Positions 45,111 through 52,099 of a stretch of DNA of 64,000 nt are shown one piece after another (the first letter of the stretch is position 1; every line of letters starts with the position of its first letter). The stretch is from Rhizobium leguminosarum (GTDB taxonomy: Bacteria > Pseudomonadota > Alphaproteobacteria > Rhizobiales > Rhizobiaceae), in contig NZ_JAGIOR010000003.1 in the NCBI RefSeq assembly GCF_017876795.1, positions 186,001 through 250,000 of the forward strand, given 5' to 3'. A program made the translations under genes and the position numbers. A model generated the notes under the pieces. That model made no database searches. It had not been told where the DNA came from and was given only the letters and a program-made list of their open reading frames with translations.

Positions 45111-45775
45111 TTTCGCCTCCTCCCCTTGAAATCATCGAGCGCGCGGACATCGACGGTGTCGAACCGCTCGCGGATGCGGAACAGGAAAACGCCGATGACG
45201 ATGAAGGCGATGAGGATCGAGAAGGCGACACTGATCTCGACCACCAGCGGCATGCCCTTGGCGCCGGTTGCGGCAAGCACCAGCCCGTTTTCCAGCGACA
45301 TGAAGCCGACGACCTGGCTGACGGCATTGCGGCGGGTGACCATGATCAAAAGCCCGAGCAATAGCACCGACAAGGCGAAGGCGAGATCCTCCCGCGCCAG
45401 CGGATCCGCCTCCGGCGTCACTCGCAGCATCACCACCGTCGCCAGGGCGACCAGTCCGATACCGGCGAGCATGGTTGGGCCGATCCCGACGACCGTCTCT
45501 ATCTCGCGGTGGATGCCGAGCTGGCGGATCATGCGGTGGAGCACCACGGGAATGACGATGGCTTTGAAGACGAGGGCGATTGCCGCCGTTACATAAAGAT
45601 GCGGCGCATCCTGTATGAAGGCCTGCCAGGCCACCGACAGCGTCAGTATCAGCGAGTGCAGGGCGAAGACGTTGAGCAGCGCGTAAAGACGATCCTGATA
45701 GAGCATCATCATGCTGACCAGCACCAGGCCGCCGGCAAGCATATGGGCGATGTCGAAGACCGGCCCGTCCATCAA
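45107..45775 (-). CDS. hyfE: Hydrogenase-4-like membrane subunit (HyfE)
   Basis: A 222-residue membrane protein with about six helices. It is related to NuoK in its second half (AFALSVLLLGLLIMVTRRNAVSQVVGFMSLENGLVL, with the conserved Glu in LEN). This is the HyfE/HycP type, found only in such complexes. It begins and ends with ATGA overlaps with hyfC and hyfF. Confidence 0.9.
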   Translation of the reverse strand: MMDGPVFDIAHMLAGGLVLVSMMMLYQDRLYALLNVFALHSLILTLSVAWQAFIQDAPHLYVTAAIALVFKAIVIPVVLHRMIRQLGIHREIETVVGIGPTMLAGIGLVALATVVMLRVTPEADPLAREDLAFALSVLLLGLLIMVTRRNAVSQVVGFMSLENGLVLAATGAKGMPLVVEISVAFSILIAFIVIGVFLFRIRERFDTVDVRALDDFKGRRRK

Positions 45776-46728
45776 AGGCTCCTCGAAACAAACCGCAGGA
45801 GGGTAGCGAGCAGCGCGAGCATGAGTGCCGCGCCGAGGAATTCGGGCACGCGGAACACCCGCATCTTGGCCGTTGCGGTTTCAAACAGCGCAAGCAGCGC
45901 TCCGCCGGCCGCAAGCTTGGCGAGGTAGGCGAGCAGGCCGGCCAGATAGACGGCAGGGCCGGCCCCAGGGGAGGCCAGTCTCCACGGCGCAAAGATGCAG
46001 GCGATCAACGAGATGTAGAGCAATAGCTTGAGCGATGCCGCGAGTTCGATCATCGCGAGATGGCGCCCAGAATATTCGAGCACCATGGCTTCGTGCACCA
46101 TGGTAAGCTCCAGATGGGTCGCAGGGTTGTCGACCGGAATACGGGCATTTTCTGCGATCGCGACCATGACGAGGGCGATCAGGGCGATCGCCAGGGAAAC
46201 ACGCAGGCCCGCCTGCGTTGAGGTCATGAAGGCGGCGATGGACGAAAGCTGGGTGGAGCCGGCGATGAGGGCGAGGGTGAAGATGATGAGCAGCATCGAA
46301 GGCTCGGCGAGCGTCGCGATCATCACCTCGCGGCTCGACCCGATGCCGCCGAAGCTGGTGCCGACATCCATGCCGGCGAGCGTCAGAAAGAAACGGGCGC
46401 TGCCAAGCAGCGCGACGATGGCGATCAGGTCCGCGGTCCAGCTGAAGATGAGGCCGGTGGCGAAGGTGGGGATGATGGCGGCTGCGACCCACGTGGCGGC
46501 GAAGATCAGATAGGGTGTCACCCTGAACAGCCAGGAGGCGTTTTCGGCGAGCACTACTTCCTTGCGCAGAAGCCGCAGCAGGTCGCGGTATGGCTGGATC
46601 ACGGGAGGCCCCCGCCGGCGCAACAACCGCGCCTTGACCAGGCGTATGAAACCTGTCAGTAGCGGCGCAAGCAGCACGACGAGTGCCATCTGGAATGCCT
46701 GGACGAAAAGAGCCGCGATCAGGACCAT
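45772..46728 (-). CDS. hyfC: Hydrogenase-4-like membrane anchor (HyfC/NuoH-like)
   Basis: A 318-residue, eight-helix protein of the NuoH/HycD family. It links the peripheral arm to the ion-pumping subunits. GPPVIQPYRDLLRLLRKE and ENARIPVDNPATHLELTMVHEAMVLEYSG are diagnostic; the latter is the conserved acidic loop facing the quinone or proton-transfer chamber. Its start lies 10 nt inside the hyfB end, showing tight coupling. Confidence 0.93.
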   Translation of the reverse strand: MVLIAALFVQAFQMALVVLLAPLLTGFIRLVKARLLRRRGPPVIQPYRDLLRLLRKEVVLAENASWLFRVTPYLIFAATWVAAAIIPTFATGLIFSWTADLIAIVALLGSARFFLTLAGMDVGTSFGGIGSSREVMIATLAEPSMLLIIFTLALIAGSTQLSSIAAFMTSTQAGLRVSLAIALIALVMVAIAENARIPVDNPATHLELTMVHEAMVLEYSGRHLAMIELAASLKLLLYISLIACIFAPWRLASPGAGPAVYLAGLLAYLAKLAAGGALLALFETATAKMRVFRVPEFLGAALMLALLATLLRFVSRSL

Positions 46729-48740
46729 AGCGCCAGCACCAGAAGCAGGAAGACGAGCGCGAGGAATACCAGGCTGAGATAACGCCTGATCGTGAGAAAC
46801 TGCAGGTGGTTGAGCTTTTCGGCCACAAATCCGACGGCACCTGCGATCGGCAGGTAAAGCCCTTCCCAGACCAGATCATGTGTCTCGACGGCAAAATGCG
46901 CCGGACGGAGATCCCCGGGCGCCGGCATGTCGACCCGCTCGCGCGCCCGGAAAATCAGCGTGCCGAAGACGCGCCGGACGGGCTGGGCGAAGCTGCCGCC
47001 GCCATATTGCGTCGCCGGACTGACCTCGGGAAAGCCGCAATCCCAGGCAGGCGCCCGGCGAAGCCGCCGCGAAGCGAAACGGTGGATGAGATAGGCCGTG
47101 AGCGACGCCGAGAAGAGGGTGAACAGGAAGACCAGCAGGCCGTTGTAGGAACTGCGGCTTTCGGCCACCGGCACGATCGACAGCCACGGAATATCCGTCT
47201 GCACCGGCATCCGGTCACCGATCAGCGACAGTGTCACCGGCGCAAGGCCGTCGATGACGATCCCCGGCAGGATGCCGGCGAGAAGGCAGAGTGCCGCCAA
47301 TGCGGACATTGCCGCACGCGAGAAACGGTCGACCTCGAGCGCCTGTTCAGCGACGATGGTTCGAGGACGGCCGAGGAAGGTGACGCCGAATGCCTTGACG
47401 AAACAGGCGGCAGCCAGCGCCGCCGACAAGGCGAGCAGCCCGCCCACCGCCGGCACCAGGATCTTCAGGCCCCATTGCGGCAAGGCAGGGCTTTGCAGGA
47501 TTGCCTGAAATGCCAGCCATTCGGAAACGAAGCCGTTGAGCGGCGGCAGGGCGGAGATCGCGACGCAGCCGATGAGAAAAAGGAAGCTGGTGACCGGCAT
47601 GTGGTGGATGAGGCCGCCGAGCTTGTCCATGTCCCGCTCGCCCGTCGCCGTCAGCACCGCGCCGGCGCCGAAGAAGAGCAGGCTCTTGAAGAAAGAATGG
47701 TTGAGAACATGGAACAGCGCGGCCGTCAGCGCCAGCGCAGCCGCCAGACCCATACCGTTCGCCTTGAAGGCGAGCGCCAGGCCGAGGCCCACGAATATCA
47801 CGCCGATATTCTCGATCGTGCTGTAGGCAAGCAGACGTTTGATATCCCTCTCCATCATTGCATGCAGAATGCCCAGCACAGCCGTGCCGCCACCGAGCAC
47901 CAGGACGATGACGCCCGACCACCATGTCGGCGCGCCGATCAGGTCGAAGACAACGCGAATGAAAGCATAGACCGCGACCTTGGTCATTACGCCGCTCATC
48001 AGCGCCGAAACATGGCTCGGCGCAGCCGGATGTGCCAGCGGCAGCCAGACGTGCAACGGCACGAGGCCGGCCTTGGAACCGGCGCCGAGCAGCAGCAGGA
48101 TGAGCACGAGACCAGTCGTAAACGGCGTATGGTCGGACATCCGCATGGCGGCAAAACCATAGCTTCCATCAGCCCCGGCAAGCAGCCCGCAGGCAAGCAG
48201 CAGCGCGAGCGTACCGAAGCTCGCCATGACGATATAGAGATAGCCGGCCTTGCGGTTGCCGGCGTCGCGATGATGGGCCATCACCATCGCCCAGGACGCG
48301 AGCGACATGAACTCCCAGGAGATGAGGAAGTTGAAGGCATCATCGGCCATGATCACAAGGTTCATGCCGGCGAGAAAAGCCGGAAAGAACGGCAGCACCC
48401 GATGCGGCGCGTGTTCGTGACGGCCGTAACCGAGACCGTAGAGGCTGGAGAGCGCGCCGCCGAGATTGACGACCACAAGGAACAGGGCCGCAAGCGCATC
48501 GATCCGGAAGTGGCTCCCGAGCCACGGCAGGCCGAGAGGAAGGACAAGCGCCGACGCCTCGGCCGCTGGGAGAGCCGTGGCAAGATAGGCGAGCGCAATA
48601 ACGAAAGCGACGGCGGAGAAAACCAGGCTTGCACCGTAGACGACAGGCGTGGACGAGGCCGAGCGGACGATCGGCACGGCGAGCACAGCCGTCCCGAGCA
48701 GTGCGACCACACATGACAACAGGGCGGAAACCGACGTCAC
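46719..48740 (-). CDS. hyfB: Hydrogenase-4-like proton-pump subunit (HyfB)
   Basis: A 673-residue, about 16-helix NuoL-like protein. Key segments are FNFLISWEFMSLASWAMVMAHH (pump Glu), GAGSKAGLVPLHVWLPLAHPAAPSHVSALMSGVMTKVAVYAF and KRLLAYSTIENIGVIF. It pairs with hyfF as a second ion channel, so the complex has two pump modules as in hydrogenase-4. The last 100 residues carry the HyfB-type extension with CGFPEVSPATQYGG. Its start overlaps the stop of the HTH regulator as ATGA. Confidence 0.93.
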   Translation of the reverse strand: MTSVSALLSCVVALLGTAVLAVPIVRSASSTPVVYGASLVFSAVAFVIALAYLATALPAAEASALVLPLGLPWLGSHFRIDALAALFLVVVNLGGALSSLYGLGYGRHEHAPHRVLPFFPAFLAGMNLVIMADDAFNFLISWEFMSLASWAMVMAHHRDAGNRKAGYLYIVMASFGTLALLLACGLLAGADGSYGFAAMRMSDHTPFTTGLVLILLLLGAGSKAGLVPLHVWLPLAHPAAPSHVSALMSGVMTKVAVYAFIRVVFDLIGAPTWWSGVIVLVLGGGTAVLGILHAMMERDIKRLLAYSTIENIGVIFVGLGLALAFKANGMGLAAALALTAALFHVLNHSFFKSLLFFGAGAVLTATGERDMDKLGGLIHHMPVTSFLFLIGCVAISALPPLNGFVSEWLAFQAILQSPALPQWGLKILVPAVGGLLALSAALAAACFVKAFGVTFLGRPRTIVAEQALEVDRFSRAAMSALAALCLLAGILPGIVIDGLAPVTLSLIGDRMPVQTDIPWLSIVPVAESRSSYNGLLVFLFTLFSASLTAYLIHRFASRRLRRAPAWDCGFPEVSPATQYGGGSFAQPVRRVFGTLIFRARERVDMPAPGDLRPAHFAVETHDLVWEGLYLPIAGAVGFVAEKLNHLQFLTIRRYLSLVFLALVFLLLVLALWS

Positions 48741-49051
48741 GGATCATCCCTCGCTGCGGGAAAGGGCTTTGATGGTTCCGTCGCTCCGCTCTCGGATGGC
48801 TTGAGTTTCGCCCTGAGCCTGACGCCTCGCCCACCATCTGTGCTGGCAGCCCCCTCGTTGATCACCTCGACACCGGCGCTTTCCAACGCGGCCAGCAAAC
48901 GCATCAGGGAGTCGACATTGCCGCGCACCACATCGGCGCTCGCTTCCATGCGCTGAATCGTCGGGACAGAAATTCCCGCAAGTTCGGCCAGTTGGCGCTG
49001 GTCGATACCGAGAAGGGCCCGGGCGGCCCGCATCTGAGCGGCAGTGATCAC
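48737..49051 (-). CDS. Helix-turn-helix (XRE-like) regulator heading the hyf operon
   Basis: A 104-residue protein with a Cro/CI-type helix-turn-helix at the N-terminus (MRAARALLGIDQRQLAELAGISVPTIQRMEAS) and a Pro/Ser-rich tail. The GTG at 49051 gives the usual short lead-in (VITAAQ); an ATG at 49033 is an alternative, and an ATG at 49126 would put operator-like palindromes inside the gene. Its stop overlaps the hyfB start (ATGA), so it is the first gene of the operon and most likely regulates it. In M. tuberculosis a comparable hyc-like operon is also headed by its own regulator (Rv0081), though of another family. Confidence 0.8.
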   Translation of the reverse strand: MITAAQMRAARALLGIDQRQLAELAGISVPTIQRMEASADVVRGNVDSLMRLLAALESAGVEVINEGAASTDGGRGVRLRAKLKPSESGATEPSKPFPAARDDP

Positions 49052-49107
49052 GATTGAAATATCGCTTATCTTGCGCAGACTCTGATAATTGACACCTATG
49101 ATGTGCC

Positions 49108-49144
49108 TATTGATGTCTGAAATCAATATTCTGATGCGTCAGAA
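49108..49144. promoter_or_regulatory. Two abutting palindromes upstream of the hyf operon
   Basis: TATTGAT-N7-ATCAATA (49108-49128) is directly followed by TTCTGA-TGCG-TCAGAA (49129-49144). Both are perfect in their arms. They lie 57-93 nt upstream of the regulator's GTG start. They are likely operators for the HTH protein or an outside regulator. Confidence 0.55.
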
Positions 49145-49421
49145 TCGTTTTGACATGAACCGTTGCTTGTTAAGTCGACCCGGCTGGGAGTAAGTAGCTG
49201 TCGTTTTCACACACCGAAGGAGCCATTCGTGGCCGACGAGCGCCGATATGTGCAGTCAGCCGTTGCTGCCCTGGATGACGAGTTGGGCCGCTCGAGCTTG
49301 GCGGCAGTGGAACAGTTTGCGGTCGCCGTGCCAAAAATATTCTCGCAGGACAAAACACCAAATCGCCGAAGAAACAGCCTCTCGTCAAACCCGATAACAT
49401 CACGCCAATAGCTCACCACAC
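49145..49421. other. Intergenic region without a supported gene
   Basis: Between the hyf operators and the DUF1275 gene no gene is supported. An 82-codon frame (49163-49411) starts without a ribosome-binding site and shows no domain. The sequence is less GC-rich than its surroundings and must contain the promoter for the rightward DUF1275 gene. Confidence 0.5.
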
Positions 49422-50174
49422 ATGCTCGTAAGACAGGGCTCTCACCGCAACGAAAAGATCGACCGCGGCCTCGCAGCATCGCTTGCCGTGATCGCCGGCG
49501 CACTCAACGCATCGGCTTTTTATGCCGTCGGTTTCTTCTCCGCCAATATGACCGGCAACGTCTCCACTCTCTCCGACCATCTCGCCATCGGTCAATGGCT
49601 TTCCGCACTGTTCTATGGCGGGATCGTGCTGGCCTTCGTGCTCGGTGCGGCTGTGTCGACCCTGATCGTCAACGAGGGTCGACGTCGCGGCATGCATGCC
49701 ATCTACGCCTACGGCATTCTGGCCGAAGCGGTGCTGCTCGCTATCCTCGGCTGCGCAGATCTTTGGTTGCTGGCTGCCTGGCGGGTGCCGGTGCTCGTTC
49801 CCGGCCTGGCTTTCCTGATGGGCTTGCAGAATGCCGTCGTCACGCGCATCTCGGATGCCCGTGTGCGCACCACACATGTGTCCGGCATGGCCACCGATCT
49901 CGGTATTGAACTCGGTATTGCATTCGACATACTGTGTGGGCGCGAGCCCGCGACCGAGACCCGGCACAATCTGACCAAGCTTCGCCTGCACCTTTATACG
50001 ATCGCTGCTTTCCTGATCGGCGGTATCCTGGGCGTCTTCATCTACCGCGCGGTCGGCGGCTATCTCTTCATCCTGGCGGCGATGTTGCTGATGGCAATCG
50101 CGCTCGACGCAATCCGGCGGGCGAAACGGACATCGCCTGGCCGAAGCAGTCTCTCATCGGAGATAGGGCGATAA
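49422..50174 (+). CDS. DUF1275 (YoaK-like) membrane protein
   Basis: A 250-residue protein with six or seven predicted helices. AGALNASAFYAVGFFSANMTGNVSTL is the family signature, and a second half-copy follows (FLMGLQNAVVTRISDARVRTTHVSGMATDLGIELG). The function of DUF1275 is unknown; a transport role has been suggested. There is no strong ribosome-binding site in front of the ATG at 49422. It is divergent from the hyf operon but shows no link to it. Confidence 0.85.
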   Translation: MLVRQGSHRNEKIDRGLAASLAVIAGALNASAFYAVGFFSANMTGNVSTLSDHLAIGQWLSALFYGGIVLAFVLGAAVSTLIVNEGRRRGMHAIYAYGILAEAVLLAILGCADLWLLAAWRVPVLVPGLAFLMGLQNAVVTRISDARVRTTHVSGMATDLGIELGIAFDILCGREPATETRHNLTKLRLHLYTIAAFLIGGILGVFIYRAVGGYLFILAAMLLMAIALDAIRRAKRTSPGRSSLSSEIGR

Positions 50175-50187
50175 TCCTGGCAGTGGT

Positions 50188-50444
50188 TCACGAAGCTTTG
50201 GCTTCGAAAGAGGGGGCGAAATCACCCAGCGATTTCGTCTTGAGAATCATGCCTTCGATATCCTGCTCCACGATCGCTTCAAGATCGGCGAAGCTGTCGG
50301 TGACATAGTAGATCGGCTGGAGGAGATCGATTCGGTAGGGCGTCCTCAGCACGCTCAGTAGATCGAACGGCCGAAATTGGCGTATCTCCGGTTGGTCAGC
50401 AGTGGGCAGTGGCCGAAAACCTCGTGGAACAGGTGCTTTAGATC
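50188..50444 (-). pseudogene. phhA: Remnant of phenylalanine 4-hydroxylase
   Basis: Two adjacent fragments in different frames match aromatic amino acid hydroxylase. Fragment one (50444-50370) has the iron-binding motif FHEVFGHCPLLTN. Fragment two (50367-50188) has the C-terminal FDLLSVLRTPYRID and QPIYYVTDS. The roughly 80-100 residues that normally separate them, with the third iron ligand, are missing, and so is nearly all of the N-terminal half. The gene is dead: an internal deletion with a frame change and a lost 5' end. Confidence 0.8.
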
Positions 50445-50707
50445 GCTGCGGCTTCCAGGACGGTCCCGGCAAGCGGCATAGCGTTCATTGCTTCGTTTGA
50501 ACTTAGCGTGTCTGCGGGAACAGTTCTTGTCCTGACCCCAAAAAGCCAAACAAGTGGAAATATTGCGGCTGGTCCACGGCGCGCAAAAATGGCCGCCGAA
50601 ATCTTGATTTGAAACTTACCGGGGCGGAACGAGCTGCTTCATATCGTACGCCAGTCTAATTTAGTCCCTCAACTTCGTTGTCGCTCTCTGAATCCTCGGA
50701 AGTTCAA
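50445..50707. other. Non-coding stretch between phhA remnant and phosphoesterase gene
   Basis: No gene is seen. It includes a second copy of a dispersed motif (50517-50539, GGAACA then TTCTTGTCCTGACCCC) and presumably the promoter of the metallophosphoesterase. Confidence 0.5.
50517..50539. repeat. Dispersed motif, copy 2
   Basis: GGAACAGTTCTTGTCCTGAC followed by CCC. It matches the motif at 40485-40507 at most positions, but its inverted repeat is imperfect. Confidence 0.4.
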
Positions 50708-51448
50708 ATGGCCATAGCCCGTTCAGAGTGGATGCCCTCCATCCGTAAAATCGACGAAGGGACGGCTATTTGCGCGATAGGCGACGTGCATGGATGCGCG
50801 GATCTTCTGAAAGAGATGCATGCCGGTATTGCGCGGGAATTTGACCTCATCTCTCCGGGGGCAGCCTATTGCGTCCATCTGGGCGATCTGATCGACCGTG
50901 GCCCGGAAAGTTTGCGGGCACTCAGATTGGCCATGCAGGGAATTCCCGGCGCGACCAATTGCACTCTCATTGGAAATCACGAACACCGGTTGCTTCAGCT
51001 GCTTCGCACGCCTGACGCCAAGATGATGGACCGTTGGCTGACGCATGGCGGTACCGAATTCTTTGAGGAACTTGGTGTTGATCCCCGCGACAGATGGGAA
51101 GACAGAGTGTCGGAGCCTCTCGGCAGCCATATAATTGAATGGCTGCATTCGTTGCCTCTCAAGTTGCAGCTTGGAAAACTACTTTTCGTCCATGCGGGCA
51201 TAGATGTAGAGGTTCCGATAGATCATCAGACCGCGGAAACGCTTGCGTGGATTCGCGAGCCGTGGCTCTCCTCGACCGGGCCATATGAAAATGGCTTGGC
51301 AGTCATACATGGTCACTCACCCATCGCTGATGTCGTTCTCAGCCATCAACACAGGATCAACCTGGATACCGGGGCTTGCGAAACAGGTGTCCTGAGCGCG
51401 CTTCTAATCCATGGCGGTCGGATGAAGCTTTTTCAGGCCAGTAATTGA
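50708..51448 (+). CDS. Metallophosphoesterase (PPP-type Ser/Thr phosphatase-like)
   Basis: A 246-residue calcineurin-like phosphoesterase. The metal-binding motifs are complete and in order: AIGDVHGC, HLGDLIDRGP, IGNHEHRLL, LLFVHAGID and VIHGHSP. Overall it resembles bacterial PrpA/ApaH-type protein or nucleotide phosphatases. The ATG at 50708 is preceded by GGAAG; the frame continues upstream to a TTG. It is alone on its strand, next to a dead phhA fragment, and less GC-rich than the flanking core genes, which hints at later acquisition (inference by eye). Confidence 0.9.
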   Translation: MAIARSEWMPSIRKIDEGTAICAIGDVHGCADLLKEMHAGIAREFDLISPGAAYCVHLGDLIDRGPESLRALRLAMQGIPGATNCTLIGNHEHRLLQLLRTPDAKMMDRWLTHGGTEFFEELGVDPRDRWEDRVSEPLGSHIIEWLHSLPLKLQLGKLLFVHAGIDVEVPIDHQTAETLAWIREPWLSSTGPYENGLAVIHGHSPIADVVLSHQHRINLDTGACETGVLSALLIHGGRMKLFQASN

Positions 51449-51533
51449 AACGCCCGCAAAATCCTCCGGGCTGCATGATGTTACAGCCCGTTCGGCCTTC
51501 GCGTACGATGTGGAACAGTTCTATTCGGCGACT

Positions 51534-52001
51534 TTACTGCGCCATCTGCGGCTGCTTTGCCGCCCGGGCCGCGGTCAGTTCCGCGGTCGTGTGGTTCAGG
51601 CGGTCGGCGAGAACGCGCATGATTTCGACGGCCATCTCGGGGAAGTCGCTGAGCAGCTTCAGGAAGTGCTCCTTGCTGATGCGCAGCACTTCGAGCGGCG
51701 AGGTGGCGCGCACCGTTGCCGTGCGCGAGACATCGCAGAGGATGGCGATTTCGCCGACGATGGAATTGAGCTCGACATCGGCGACCTTGATCTCGCCGGC
51801 CGGCGAGGAGACGATGATGTCGGCCGTGCCGGAAAGAATGACATAGGCGGCGTCGCCGACATCACCCTGATGGAAGAGGTTCTGCCCGGCCTTGTAGGTC
51901 ATGCGGTCGGAGGTGAAGGCCAAAAGCTTGAGCTTTGCTGGCGCAATCCTCGAAAAGATCGGCACCCGTCGCAGCATTTCGACTTCGTCTCTCAACAGCA
52001 T
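51534..52001 (-). CDS. Stand-alone cyclic-nucleotide-binding domain protein
   Basis: A 155-residue protein that is essentially one cNMP-binding (CRP-type beta-roll) domain. Seen are FSRIAPAKLKLLAFTSDRMTYKAGQNLFHQGD, AAYVILSGTADI and the phosphate-binding cassette VGEIAILCDVSRTATVRAT. It has the GE and R of a true ligand pocket. There is no DNA-binding domain and no enzyme domain. It lies 98 nt downstream of the pseudo-ABC exporter on the same strand, so it may be that protein's regulatory subunit (inference). The gap has a small GGGTTC-TGG-GAACCC hairpin at 52025-52039. Confidence 0.9.
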   Translation of the reverse strand: MLLRDEVEMLRRVPIFSRIAPAKLKLLAFTSDRMTYKAGQNLFHQGDVGDAAYVILSGTADIIVSSPAGEIKVADVELNSIVGEIAILCDVSRTATVRATSPLEVLRISKEHFLKLLSDFPEMAVEIMRVLADRLNHTTAELTAARAAKQPQMAQ

Positions 52002-52099
52002 GAGCGTTTCAATCCCCTGACGCCGGGTTCTGGGAACCCTGCGTCTTCAATTCCGGGCGTCCCGCCGGGAACACCTACCATCGCCGCCCCTATAGAATA

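Noticed and set aside
46806..48716. A 636-codon plus-strand frame opposite hyfB
   Set aside because: Its composition is Arg/Gln/Glu-rich and mirrors membrane-helix codons on the other strand. It is a shadow.
41574..48740. Calling the cluster an active [NiFe]-hydrogenase
   Set aside because: The large subunit has none of the nickel-ligand cysteines and no maturation genes are present.
49163..49411. An 82-codon frame upstream of the DUF1275 gene
   Set aside because: It has no ribosome-binding site and no domain, and the sequence is irregular. Support is too weak to call it a gene.
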